Shown here piece after piece: positions 23,697-34,984 of a stretch of 64,000 nucleotides of DNA (its first letter is position 1; the number at the start of each line of letters is the position of its first letter). A program made the position numbers and the translations under genes. Below the pieces are notes generated by a model that ran no database searches, was not told the origin of the DNA, and worked only from the letters and a program-made list of their open reading frames with translations. Source of the stretch: Icerya purchasi (lineage: Eukaryota > Arthropoda > Insecta > Hemiptera > Monophlebidae); the NCBI GenBank assembly GCA_039619475.1, contig CM077115.1:478032400-478096399 (forward strand). Direction: 5' to 3'.

Positions 23697-23993
23697 CGGC
23701 TGGTATGATATGAAATAAGCACGGTTCGGACTGCGTCCCGACTGCGTTCGTAGCCCAACACATAAGTATGCCGTAGTCGAGATCGGTTTGAGGGCTGAAA
23801 GTTAATATGGAGATTCCTCTTCGGTTATCTACGGCTGAATATCGGCTTTCCGGGATCGCCTTTTTCGTATGGTTGAATAGCCACTTGTATGAATCCGGTA
23901 GCGGGAATGAATCGACTTCGCAAATAACTTGAGCGTTTTCCTCTTTGCCGACGCCGTATACGTACTTTTGATTCCGTTTGCATATCGGCTTAT
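23697..23993 (-). CDS. Internal exon, Ig domain of a Sidestep-family cell-surface protein
   Basis: The exon is 297 bp and encodes one complete immunoglobulin-like domain. Canonical splice sites frame it: TTGGCAG before base 23993 with a branch-point-like CTAATC about 40 bases upstream, and GCCG/GTAAGT at 23697. Both boundaries are phase 1, as in shuffled Ig exons. Counting the split Asp as residue 1, the core Cys are 25 (VIC) and 79 (LMC), with Trp38 (YKWLF) and Asp73-x-x (DLDYGILMC). Extra Cys at 5 and 92 and a possible N-glycosylation site NHT at 41 are present. The motifs PICKRNQKYVYGV, DYGILMCWATNAVG and QSEPCLFHIIPA match the Sidestep (side) family, insect guidance receptors partnering Beat proteins (family knowledge). 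No stop interrupts the exon. Neighbouring exons were not found in the window, so introns of many kilobases are implied. Which paralog it is cannot be told. Confidence 0.85.
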
Positions 23994-24059
23994 CTGCCAA
24001 CATCGTCAATGCATGCACACACACACCGATTAGCATGTATCGCGCAACTACAACGTATT

Positions 24060-24300
24060 ACACGCTATTATAATATACGGTTAACGGAATGGAGTTATTG
24101 TTGTTCGACGGCGGCAAGCGTCCGAGTTAGGCAAGATGGCGGCAGCGAGGCGGAAAGGGGGCACCTTCGAAATAAATAATTTGCGAATGTGACGCAGTCA
24201 AAAATAAAGATTAAATCGCGCGCTGCAGGTGGCGCACCTACGTATAGCCGTGTGTTTCTGCGATTTTCAAATATTTGCAGAGAATTCCCGCTTACTTTTT
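24060..24300. promoter_or_regulatory. GC-rich intronic segment with YY1/Pho-like site
   Basis: A CpG-containing patch lies immediately upstream (on the gene strand) of the Ig exon. It includes CAAGATGGCGGC at 24132..24143, the consensus for YY1 and its fly homologue Pleiohomeotic. A single motif can arise by chance, and the site lies on the opposite strand to the exon. Confidence 0.3.
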
Positions 24301-24930
24301 AGTTCTGCCTTTTAAGTAGAATCTCCCCTAAACATAAAAAAAAACACAAAAAAAAGAAAAAAAACCAAAAAAGAGAGAGAGAAAAGCCGATGTAAATAAT
24401 TCCGAATTATTTTTACGGCATACATTTTTATACGTAGTACGTAGAAAAAATTCAGATATTTTCAATTTTTCTATTGTTTTTTTTTTTTTTTTTCTTTTTT
24501 TTGTTTTCTTAGGGGCTTGATGAATATCGCCATTATTATCGAAGAAAGACCGAACACTCCACCGATCGCCCATTGCATCTGATTATTATTTCTCTAGTGC
24601 TACTGTTCGTTCGTTGGCTTTTCCTTCATTATTTAACTTGTTTTTTTTCTTCTTCTTCTTCTTCTTCTTTTTCCAATACGTTTCACCTTATATTGTTACA
24701 TTTAAAAGAAGAAACTTTTTAAAAATGAAACGTTCACTTTTCGAATTTTAACCGGCTCGACTAACTTAAGAAAATATATAATATAAATTAATTTATCCTT
24801 AAACCGAACTTTTGAACTGCTGAACGTTGTTTCAAATTAGGGAACAAATTAACAGTTAGTCCGGTTTTTGTGTCGGTATTCCTTCTGAAATAATCAGGGT
24901 CCTTAATTTCCGGGAGTAACCACGTGGTTG

Positions 24931-25096
24931 ATAAACAGGGAAATACGCATTACATAAATATGAACGGAAATAAAAATACGCTATCTAGCGCTATATAATT
25001 ATTTTCACTATTTTTGCAGTAAAATAAAAATCTGTGTACTTTTTGATTCGTGTTTTTATTTTTGTTTATATTTATATAATGCGTATTTCCGTAAAC
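24931..25096. mobile_element. Fold-back MITE-like element
   Basis: The left arm 24931..24980 (GGAAATACGCATTACATAAA and onward) and the right arm 25049..25096 are near-perfect reverse complements over about 45 bp. They are separated by roughly 68 bp. No coding potential is present. The structure is that of a small DNA-transposon derivative, but terminal bases and a target duplication could not be fixed. Confidence 0.75.
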
Positions 25097-26030
25097 AAAA
25101 AAAAAAAAGAGAAACACGAACAAACTTTCTTTTAATAACTAAATGACTAGGTAATTAAAAATTTATGGCGAATTCGTTTTTTGTTTTTTTTCCTTTGCTT
25201 TTTTTATTATTTCAGTTTTATTTTTGGTAAGGTAAGTCGCGTGTAATTATCAAGCCGTCACTACGACGCATACGTTTTGAAAATACAATTGCCCTCTTAG
25301 GGGATCACTAATCGTACTTGCTATGATGGATAATTAGCACAAAAATTTCCCGAGTATAAGAATAAGTACAAATCACCGTGTTTTACACTTCGTGCTCGCC
25401 CTTACTTACAATATTTCCAACCGTGAACGAAGAGGCTCAGGTGAAAAAAAATTCGTAATGTTCGTACGGTATTTATTTGCTGCAGTTTTTCGCGATACCT
25501 GTGTTTCGCTAATATGTATAAGCGTCAATGAAACATGAAATAAAGTGGAGAAGATAAATTAGAAATAGGTAAAATGACTAATCGATATTTTAAATAGTTA
25601 ATACTGCTTTGTCCATGTTTTCCTCAGTGTCGCTAACGTCTAAACTGGATCCATTGATCCCACGTAAATTTCTCCTTTCGGAATTTTTTCACATTTGACG
25701 GTGCAGAGCATGAATCGATATTAGCACCTGCCGCAAAAAGATGGCGGACTATTCATGTGGTAATAGATCGGAATCAACGAGATAGGTCATTCAATAGTCA
25801 CATAGTCTCATCACCATCGTTATTATTATTGGTATCATAATTGTGCGCATAACCGATCTTTCTTTTTTTCCCTTTTAGGCCCGTAAATGATCATACACAG
25901 TTATCCATCGTTTCCCGTCGCCCTCGAAAGTTCTCCAGTGTCCATATTCTACGGGCCTATATTTCTGGTTCGTGATATTCTCCTTCATACTTTTCGTTCA
26001 TTAATTACATCTCGTACTATTATTATTTAT
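25097..26030. other. No identifiable gene
   Basis: AT-rich with some more balanced sequence. A second GATGGCGG word occurs near 25741. No coding region is supported. Confidence 0.35.
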
Positions 26031-27395
26031 TTTTTTATTTTTTAGTCTCTACCCTGGGTGCGCCAGCGGCCTTGACCCGACAACATGATAATTCAATAGA
26101 TAGAACTAAATAGCTAGACGGTCAGATATGGAACTCACAAAAAAAGCACAGCGGCAGCGGAACAATTGAAAGCAATGGGAAGGAAAGGATATAGATTGCG
26201 TTAAAGGGAGTAGGATGACCCAAAGCTAAAAGTTAGGCGTATAGAAGGGAGCATTCGTTGAGGATAGCAGAACATTCGAAAAGGACATGATTAGACTCAC
26301 AAATCCAAAGGAGGCTCAGAAGCATGAAGAGAGCAGAAAAGAGAAGGGGACCAAGCGAATCGAAGGCGAAAAGACGGGAGTAAAGAATGATTGATCCTGG
26401 GAAACAACAGTGGAACGAATAGAATGAAACCAAGGCAGGGAACGAGGAACCGGTTGAGTGTCACTGCGAATAGCGATCCAAAGTTTGGAATGATTAGAGC
26501 GTGATAGGAAAAGAATGTCCGAAGAAGGGAAAGATTTGAGGAAAGGACCATTGCGGGTGGCTGAGCGAGCTAAAGAGTCAGCTGAGTCACTCTGCTCTCT
26601 ATATATTGGAATGATTAGGATCTCATATAAAGTCTATGAGGATGGAACGGGACGATAACAAAGTGGAGACGAGAGATTGAATTGAGAGAATGATACCGTC
26701 AGAGGAATAAGAAGGAGAGAAGGAGATGGCTTGAAGAACGAAATTACCTCCAATCTGTTTCGGAAAGAAGCCAGTGGGGAAGGTGAAGAGGCCTGAATGG
26801 TTTAGAAAAAAGAACATTGTTGAGAGTTAGAAGAATGGGAACATGATCACTACCAAACGTGCGGTTGAGAGTTTTCCAGGAGTTTACAAAGATTCGGAGA
26901 TGAAAACGAGAGATCAATTGCACTAGAGGAAGATGGATGTTTGAAGGAAGTAGGGGAACGACCATTGAGGAGAAAAAGATTATGGCTCCGAATGAGATTT
27001 TCCAGAATCGCACTATTAGGATTGCGTCCTGCGCAGCCCCAAAGAGGGGAGTGCGCATTCTTGTCCCCACCAATAATGAACGGGTCAGATATAGATGAAA
27101 GGAATGAGGACAAAGGAAGACAAGAGTGAGGCTGAAGTTGGGGGGGGGGGATGTACACGTAAGCAATATATATATAGAGGTTTCCGGAGGAGATTTTCAA
27201 ATGAAATGTGAATCATGTTAGGGAGGTTAGAAAATGAGACGAACTAAGAGAAAGACTAAGAGGAACTGGCAAGATACGGAGGGATTGGATTTTGGGGAGG
27301 GGATTTAGAAGGCTTTGAATGAGATTTGGGTTTGGAAGTTTTGTGGAAGGTGGGGGATTTAGGACGTGGAAGAGAGGAGAATTAAACCGTAATGG
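26031..27395 (-). mobile_element. LINE family B copy 2, internally deleted (EN joined to RNase H)
   Basis: The 3' UTR carries TTGTCGGGTCAAGGCCGCTG in antisense, like copies at 10.6 and 45.8 kb, followed by an antisense A/T tail near 26031..26043. On the minus strand the coding order is endonuclease (about 27200 down to 26760) and then, directly, RNase H sequence matching LQAISxxPSxSxDxIILS and RSILIDF. It continues to the C-terminal Cys/His block (CESNHVLFECSAIL). The reverse transcriptase, which separates these domains in the family, is missing. Frameshifts and stops interrupt the RNase H part. Confidence 0.85.
26760..27200 (-). pseudogene. LINE family B apurinic-type endonuclease fragment
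   Basis: The frame reads IAYVYIPPP, then FIIGGDKNAHSPLWGCAGRN (family consensus GDFNAHSxLWG), LIRSHNLFLLN, SSSAIDLSFSSP and, in a shifted frame, SDHVPILL. These are the conserved blocks of the APE-like endonuclease that nicks the target for LINE insertion. The Phe of GDFN is Lys here, and a frameshift separates the SDH block from the rest. The N-terminal blocks are missing or decayed. Confidence 0.85.
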
Positions 27396-28285
27396 TTTTC
27401 ACATCTGTTACTTCGAATAATAAGTGTGACCAAAATATTTTTTTTTTCCAAGTCAATATTCGGTAAGTTTCTTCTCGTTTTTGCTTTTTTCAGTTTCTTC
27501 ATTTTTTCCATCTAAGATATTCTTAAACTATTTCGCAAGCTTCCATGCGATCTTGTTCTCTATGTTGCGGCGGCTTTTATGCCAAATGAAAAAATCGATT
27601 ATTTTGCAGGATATATCAAGTTTTCGAAAACATTGCGCGCCGACATTTTTCTTCCATTCGGCTTTCCGCGATCTTACAGCTCCGACAGGTATTGTCTTTT
27701 TTCTCTTCCTTTTGATGTTGAACTATATAGCGTTTATTCTACAACATGTCGCAGCGAACAGAGCGACCTTGTAATTTGCTTTAGCCGGAGGAAATCTTAC
27801 TTACGATTACAAAATTACACGTACCCTCTACTCTAAGTCAAGACTAATCTTTTACTTTTTTGGGTTAATTACAAAAATGATGAAATTTATCAAAGAAATC
27901 GCGAATTACTCTTCTCATCAAGATACCTACGATTTACCTCTAATTCTTTGATATTTAAAAATATGGACGATATTTTTAATTTTTCAATATAAGAATATTT
28001 TTGCACGAAAAACAATGACAAACAGCCATGTAAACAGTAACTTACTAAAATTATCGTTATTATACGTATAATATTGAAAGTTTAAAACTCTACATATGTG
28101 TATTGTCATGCAGCTCCATATTTAAATATAAGTATAATATATTTTTCATTTATTCTACTCGTGAAAATTGATAAATAAATATTGGAATGGTATTATCTAT
28201 TTAAATTAATTTGCACACGTAGCTGTATAAACTCAAAATTTTTACGTTCAATTTTTCGTTCGCAGTAAGACTTGTTAACACTTCT

Positions 28286-28316
<31 letters not shown>

Positions 28317-28886
28317 GGAGCGATTTCATAATTAACTTTGAAAGTTTTTGGAAATGATTTTTTTCTATGAAATATTTTTTAAAATATCATTCACTAACGT
28401 TGTTTTTCTCCTATATTTTTAAAGATTTTTCCGTTAAATCTTCGATTTTTCAGCGATTCCCTACGGAGACTATTGCTGGTAATCTTAAATTTTTTTTGCT
28501 ACGTCATTAATTAAGCATTTAAAAAGTGTTCGGATCTTAAATGTTGTTTTTTTCCTATTCTGATATCCGGTATTAACGTTTCCGTACGTCTGCTTGCTGT
28601 ATCCTTTTTATATTTGTATCTGGTCATCGTTTTCACGACTTTAATTATCTTGTGTTCGCATTTTTGTATTTGAGTTCTTCGTCCAGTTATCTACCTCGTG
28701 TTTTAATTTGATTTTGACTTGTTTCATCCGAAGAATCATATGTTCAATAACGTAGATGAAACTGTGCGATACAGTTCTGTGATCTTAATAGTATTCTGCA
28801 GCACAGCGATTTTAATCTTTTGGCATTTGCCTTTTTTAATTTTTCAAAGTAGATTAATTGATCAGAAAATTCCGAGCGAACCAATA
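27396..28886. other. No identifiable gene
   Basis: AT-rich with a 27-base T-run at 28290..28316 of unknown origin. Frames at 27481..27836 carry no recognised domain. Confidence 0.35.
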
Positions 28887-29345
28887 TTTTTTTTTTTTTT
28901 TTTAGATCCCTTCTTTGTGCACGTCAGCCAAGGACCTACACCCAGAAACAACAAAAAAGAAAAGAGCCGTCAGTTAAATTTTGATTCGGTCAGATATGGA
29001 CAATATAAAGGAACTAACGGATGAGATAATAGGTGGTGAAGAGAAGGACAGAATATAAGATGCACAATAAGGAGCGGGGAGCTTGAGTTTCAGCAAACAA
29101 GAATATAGGATACCGCGCTCAACAGAAAGAGATGGACATTCAAAAAAGATGTGATTGGCGTCGCAATTCGCCGCCTCATTAGGGTGAAAAGGACAATTTG
29201 GAGAAGAAACAAGGGAAAAGCGAAAACGAGAGGAAGGAAGAGCAGAATGACCAAAACGCAAGCGAATTATAGAAATGACAACGGAACGGGGAAGTGAAGG
29301 AAACTCAAAGAACACTAGGTATTAGAAGGAAGACTAGGTTGTACA
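28887..29345 (-). mobile_element. LINE family A copy 2, 5'-truncated
   Basis: A T-run at 28887..28903 (antisense poly(A)) is followed by a UTR with CAGCCAAGGACCTACACCCA, the antisense of the family A terminal motif. A minus-strand frame (28974..29315) then encodes the region from LPRSVVISIIRLRFGHSALP through CPFHPNEAANCDANHIFFEC to ISDRIKI. It begins at about the VQPS block (29345). It is colinear with the copy at 0.7 to 1.4 kb and carries fewer residues of the same C-terminal domain. Confidence 0.88.
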
Positions 29346-30285
29346 GATTAATTACCGTACGCGTGATTTTAATTTATAAACGTTTCTCTAATTTTATCGG
29401 TTACGTATCATGTATTTTATACTGGTAGTTCATGTTTTCATCAATTATTATTCCGATGATATACTTAATTTGTGCATAAAAAAAGGTACATTTTGTTGAC
29501 TTGATTTTATTTCTTTCCCTGTCACCTGTCAGAATTTATGCATAGAGATTAATTTTCAATGAGAGTAATTCGATTTTTTCACAGATGCTTCGTCGTAATA
29601 TTCTCATCATCATTATGCCGGGTTCGTTATCTGCGGCAAAATTAGGTCTGTTGATGAATTTTTTCGTATAAACCGGCAAAACTCGTAACTTTTGCATCCA
29701 TGGGGAATTTCCTTTCCTTCCAGGTAATTGTTTTCATTTATTTTTTCTTTTGTAAAGTCAGTAGCGGAAAGTTTTATCGTGTTGAATGGCGTATTTTGTA
29801 GGCGAAGTACTTTAGCTTTCGTCGTCTTTATGATTTCTGGATTACACCGTAGTATTTAATTAAATTATGAATTTTTTTTTCCGCAGCTTTTCATAATTGT
29901 TATGGATTATGATATATATATATATATATTTTTTTTTTTATTATTAAAAATAAGTTGTGGGTCCTACAATGCATCGTCTGCGGGTGCCCAACACGCTTAT
30001 CATCGTTTATTCAAAAAATATGTTACCATTTTTCTTTACAATTATACTATTAATTTTCATAATTATAAATAGTGAGAAAAAAAGAAAAACAATAAAAATA
30101 AAACAAAAACTAAAAAAGATAAAAACAAAAAAGAACTACTTATCATTATATACAATTTCTCATACTACATGTTCGACAAATACAAATGGTCGATTCCACA
30201 GCAGCCAGTTCCCAATTTATCTAACCTAATGTCACTCCTTAAAGGTTATCAACCAACCACTACTTAATTAATACTTTCCAAGTTC
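29346..30285. other. No identifiable gene
   Basis: AT-rich sequence with a TA run near 29912. The 90-codon frame at 29957..30229 is Lys-rich and not convincing. Confidence 0.35.
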
Positions 30286-31875
30286 CTATCTGTTTTTGCA
30301 TTATATATATATATCTTCTAGGATTCGTTCTAGCAGCTTAATTATAACTTTTTCATCCGTATTATCAATCTTACTCTGTCTATGGCTTTCGGTCGAATAA
30401 TAAAATATACCTTACTCCTCGTTGTCCTGCTTCTTGTCATTGTAGCTATTGAAATATACTTATCGTCTTATATTCAAGTAATCGGTGATAAAATTAGCAC
30501 ACATCCTTGGTGATGATTCGTTTCTCCCTCTCCACCAGCTAATGTTAACCTGATCTTTATTAGGGAATATTATCTTTAAGCATTTCTATTGCTGACTACT
30601 AACCTTTTTGATTATCGTCCATTTTGCTTTAACCCGAAATTGATATCTCATACACGATTCTAGACAATACCATAGCTTTATAATATACACGAAAACTACC
30701 CCATGTGGTATTGAAAGAGCCATTTTATTAAGTGCCGGTATCAGTTGCCTGATTTTATTAAATAAATTTATAACATGCTTGTCCCAAGATTCCGTCGATG
30801 ATTAATCCTAAATATTTAAAACCTCTTCTGTCGTTTCCAGTTTGTACACCCACAATTCAGAAGTCAAGTAATTATCTAAACAATTATTGTTGTGTATTTT
30901 AATAGATCATGCGTGTCGACGGTTTAATGTCCAACAAAGTAAATTTTGTGATAACAGCACGAATTGTTGATTCACCAGGTCGTAACAAACGATGCACATT
31001 TTTCACAGAGCACTGGTTTTTGATAATAAATTTCAACCATATCGCAATCGTTGCTTATTTATAAGTCTTTCCATGATGATGAAATGGCAGAGAGTATACT
31101 CTGAAAACATTTCACTTTGACAGATGACGACCTTTGGACGCCAATACCAACCCCAGTGCTGCCAACCTGAAAAACTTAACTCTTAAAAAATCACCCGTTA
31201 TAGCAACTTGTAAGAGTTTTTCGACCTCATGGAAGTCGCGGTATTAACGAGTGCTATATCATCATCTGCATAAGCAAAGACTGTCGAGTTTCCAACGAAA
31301 ATTTATTAAGAGAGTTGGTATAGATCAAAAATAACAACGGAGCCAAAATAGAGTTCCTTGTCCCATCCCTGTTGATGCAATTTCTTCTCTACTTAATTCT
31401 TTATCGATTTTTACTACGCCTCTTTCTATTATATAAATAACTTTCAAACCATTTATTTTGTTTGTCTGTAATACCAATACCGTTTATATTTCGTAATAGT
31501 ATTTGATGGTTTACCGCATCGAATGCTTTACTAATATCTACAAAAATTATAATAAATTGTATGCCGTTTGCCAACCCCTTATTTATCCTATTTATTAATG
31601 CTCTTAAGAGACTGTTGATTTTCCGCCTCTAAAACCAAATTAATTATTAATGCAACAACTCGTTTCTTTTCAAATGATATTTCTCAGATGAAACGCAAGG
31701 GATTGTTCCAAAATTTTTGCTAAAACCGAGATTATAGTAATTGGTCTATAATTGCAACACAAGCACTAAGCCGTTTTTATATATCGATCTAATAACAGCA
31801 TTTTATAATCCATCAGGAATCCTAAAGTGTAATAATAGGTTACGGTGTAGGCGCAGTTGTCATTCTTGTAATTAT
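30286..31875 (-). pseudogene. Jockey/CR1-like LINE reverse transcriptase relic
   Basis: Read on the minus strand from 31875 downwards, broken frames give FRIPDGL, NAVIRSIYKNG, the block around NFGTIP, and ALINRINKGLANGIQFIIIFVDISKAFDAVNHQILL (motif A with DISKAFD). IGITDKQNKWFESYLYNR and GQGTLFWLRCYF follow, and then a Tyr/Ala-Asp-Asp box near 31262. After an inserted DNA-transposon fragment, the thumb region continues with HVINLFNKIRQLIPALNKM. Numerous stops and indels are present. The domain order fits Jockey/CR1-type elements. Endonuclease was not recognised. Confidence 0.75.
30895..31215 (-). mobile_element. Mariner-superfamily fragment nested in the LINE
   Basis: In antisense the segment reads ATIAIWLKFIIKNQCSVKNV, HRLLRP, GESTIRAVITKFTLLDIKPS and TRM. 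These are the helix-turn-helix blocks of a common insect IS630-Tc1-mariner transposase, in which 'YYQNNCSVRN..RALRP' and 'PSESTIR..V.KF...TLLDxKP.TR' are conserved. Its upstream leader containing CTTAACTCTTAAAAAATCAC lies near 31178..31198. It splits the LINE RT, so it probably inserted later. Only the N-terminal part is present. Confidence 0.65.
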
Positions 31876-33206
31876 CCTAAAAAAGTAATAGATCGCGCTG
31901 GTTAAGAAGTGATTGTAGTTGATTTCGAAATGCTTAAATATGCTTGTGAATAGCCTTTTTGCGTTATATTATGGTTTTGCGCGAATAACAAAGAAAAATT
32001 TTGATAGCTCGCTAAAAAAATACATCATTATTAAGCGCAAAATACAGCGGTTAAAAGCACTTTTGACGATTTAATATCTCGATATCGTTTCATTTATTTC
32101 CTATATTATTATTTCGCAAAACCATCCGTGAACTATTTGGCATGATTTGAATGATGTAGTTGGCTTAAAACATAAATTACTGAAAAATTAAACGTACGAA
32201 GATATAATAACATTTGCCGACTCCGTATCTTTAGAGCAGAAAAAGAAAAGAATACACGTGTCGCATTTTTTTCTTATCATATTCTTATAAGAAAGTAAAA
32301 TGATGAATACTAACATATCGATAGCGCAAAATTAAGTAAATTTAAGTATAAAAACGTTTCCCCGGGAATATCAGCTAGAAAAGGAAAGAGATGCGTTCGT
32401 TTTGCTTTTATATTTGTAATTATTCTCCTTGTTTTATTCTAATAGCCGACGTGTTTAGATACGTCTTCAAATCACGATATCTGTAATAATCTGTATATCC
32501 CAAAAGTTTTAACTCTAAATTATCGCTACATTTATTACACTCGAACTGCATACTTCATCTAAACAACCATGTGCTATGGAGGCAAAGATGTTTTAGGATT
32601 CCATACACACACCTGCTGTACAGGTAATTCTAATAAGGAAATGCGAAATAAAAAGTTACAGAAGTTTTTGTGGCACGTTCGTGTGCTTTAACAAATGACG
32701 CTATTTTCACTCCTGCTCGCGTCACAAGTCATTCGCCGCGCTTTGACGCGCAATCATATCGAATCGATTTTGAGCGAATAAAATGGCGCGGTGCCGTTTT
32801 TAAAGGGGATTCGAAAGAAGCAACATCCGGCGCGCCTAGAATTTTTCGGCTAACAATTACTACATTCAATTTATTTTAAAGTGATGTAATTTCGGTCGTA
32901 ATATATCACTACACCGATTCTTTCGTACTGTTGCCTATAAAAGTTCCTAGATATTGTCTAAACTATGTTTAACGAATAGACGTGAAAACAATGCGGTATG
33001 ATTAAAAAGGTAAAAAAATGGCGTCGAAAATATTGTTGAAATTAATTTCAGATGCTTAATTAAATTGTTTCATATTTTCTTCTTTATAGCGCGCCATATT
33101 TAATTCCTGAGCGTCGGCGACTACCTATTGCTACATTTCAGCTGTACATATACTGTTCTTGGAAAAATGTTTATATGCAGTATAAATGTGTACACGCGCA
33201 AGATGT
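31876..33206. other. No identifiable gene
   Basis: AT-rich. The 32670..32879 frame is more balanced in composition but has no recognised domain. Confidence 0.35.
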
Positions 33207-33214
33207 AGCGCAAC

Positions 33215-33424
33215 TAGTAATGGACAATTTCGAAATGTTTCATTTTAATTCGAATGATTGTTCGATGATTTCGAATGCATTCGATTGTTCGGTAGTTGCA
33301 TTCGAAATGTTATTTTATTCGAATAATTCATTCGGATTTACCACAATCATTCGAATGAAAATCATTCGATTGTTTTTTTGACGATGTTTCGATTGTAAAA
33401 CCATTTCGAAATCGCACATCACTA
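33215..33424. mobile_element. hAT-type MITE, 210 bp
   Basis: The left end TAGTAATGGACAATTTCGAA and the right end, in reverse complement, TAGTGATGTGCGATTTCGAA form inverted termini matching at 16 of 20 positions. The TAGNGATG start is typical of Ac/hobo-type hAT elements. The flanks AGCGCAAC (33207..33214) and AGTGCAAC (33425..33432) agree at 7 of 8 bases, fitting an old 8-bp duplication. The interior is packed with ATTCGAATG-like palindromes, possibly transposase-binding repeats. It has no coding capacity. Confidence 0.85.
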
Positions 33425-33432
33425 AGTGCAAC

Positions 33433-33945
33433 TGATATTGTGAATGTTTGATTTTATCGATATACAAATGCAGTTTCCCGTGTGTGTCTGATGCTGTGTA
33501 CTAACTAGCTTAGCGGTTATTTTAAATTAATCTTTTTCGTAATGATTTCTGTTGTCGCTCGGAATAGAGATTTCTGTAATGGAAGCCACAAGCTCTAACT
33601 AGGCTATCGCGTTTACGAATTATCATTTAATTTTCTCCGCGATTAGGGAAATCAGTTTTACTCCTTAAGAATATTGATCGGAACGCATTAATACAAGCGA
33701 TCAATTTCGATTTATTTGATGGCGAATTTCTTGCCATTCTTCTCTGTTATTCAAAATGGACCACCAGTAAGCGCTGCTACACATATTTCATTGCTATATA
33801 GTGTAAAACGGAATTTTAAGATTGCTTCTTATTAGTTAATAAATGCTTGTAAGAGCGTTGCAGATTCTCAGCCGGACGAATTTAATTAAAAATAAACTAA
33901 CGACAAATAATTAACAGTTCTTTTAGTGGCTTTTTTTTTTTTTTT
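33433..33945. other. No identifiable feature
   Basis: AT-rich sequence up to a T-run at about 33931..33945 that may be the tail of the following element. Confidence 0.35.
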
Positions 33946-34680
33946 AACCTTCCAAAGTTGCTCGCTATATTTTAATAACTATTTCTGCCTTGACGCGTGA
34001 TAGTTTTAACTTTATATCGATGTCATTAGCTCTACGTGCTATTTCTGTTTTACACCGAACCTTTTTGTCCCTTCCCTTGCCTATTAGTCAGTTCCGCAGA
34101 TATTTGAACCTTCCCCGTCTATTATTATTTCGTACGTATCGTTGTCTTCTCTTCTAGATACTTTCATATAATTTGTTTGTTTTTTTTTCAACTCCCATTA
34201 TTCTCTGGCGCTTCTGTGCACATGACGAATTAGTTGAATCGAGTCCTTTCGGAGAGCTCTAGCTATGAGAGCAGTATCATCAGCATATGCGCCTTCTTTG
34301 GATTCCACTATGGTGAAATATTTTCTCGGAATAGATTAACACGGGTGATAGAATGCATTTTTGTTTTACACCACACTCAATATTGTTTCGTCTGTTCCTA
34401 GACGCACCTTGGCTTTTTAACGGGGAAATATAGGTTTCCGATACACCTCAAGTCTTTTTCATCTATTGACGTACTTTCCAATATATTTCTAGCATCTTAT
34501 CGTGCCGAACCTTGTCAAATGCTTTTTAAAAGTCTACGAAAAATATATGCATATGTCTTAAATTTGGTCATAGCACTTTGTTTCTGAATCTAAATTGTGT
34601 TTCGCCCATATGCGTTTCCGGTTTCTTATAAATTCGTTTTTTAACGATTCGTACCTTTTGCCGAATGTATTTATAAATTC
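33946..34680 (-). pseudogene. RTE-like LINE reverse transcriptase relic
   Basis: Antisense frames yield KAFDKVRHDKMLEI (motif A), then a block equivalent to GVKQKCILSPVL (family GVRQGCxLSPxLFN), the catalytic AYADDTA near 34270..34285, KKTNKLYESI, and FKYLRN (family FKYLGS). They continue to RANDIDIKLKLSRVKAEI. This is the usual order of RTE-type RTs annotated as craniofacial development protein 2-like. Multiple frameshifts and stops are present. The 3' end meets a T-run, suggesting an A-rich tail. Confidence 0.8.
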
Positions 34681-34984
34681 GGCGCGAGAACTTCGCTGTG
34701 ATAAAATACCGATAGTGTAGTCGAAATTTCGCAATGAAAAATATTGTACAATGTGCTTACTTTGTTAAAATACTTAGTTAAACGTTCGATCTGATTAAAT
34801 ATTTATATGATATTAGATGACGAAGTAATAAAATAGTTTAATAAAGTCTGTCTGAACCTAAGATGTTGAACTGTAGGGAACGACTAAAATGTCGCACCGT
34901 CAATGTTTTCGGTCTGCGGAGTCTCTTTATGCAACCTAATCAGTGCACCGTGGCTCGTATTAAATACCAGATGTAGAAAGTCGA

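Noticed and set aside
26941..27129. Plus-strand frame inside LINE B2
   Set aside because: Antisense shadow of the endonuclease coding region.
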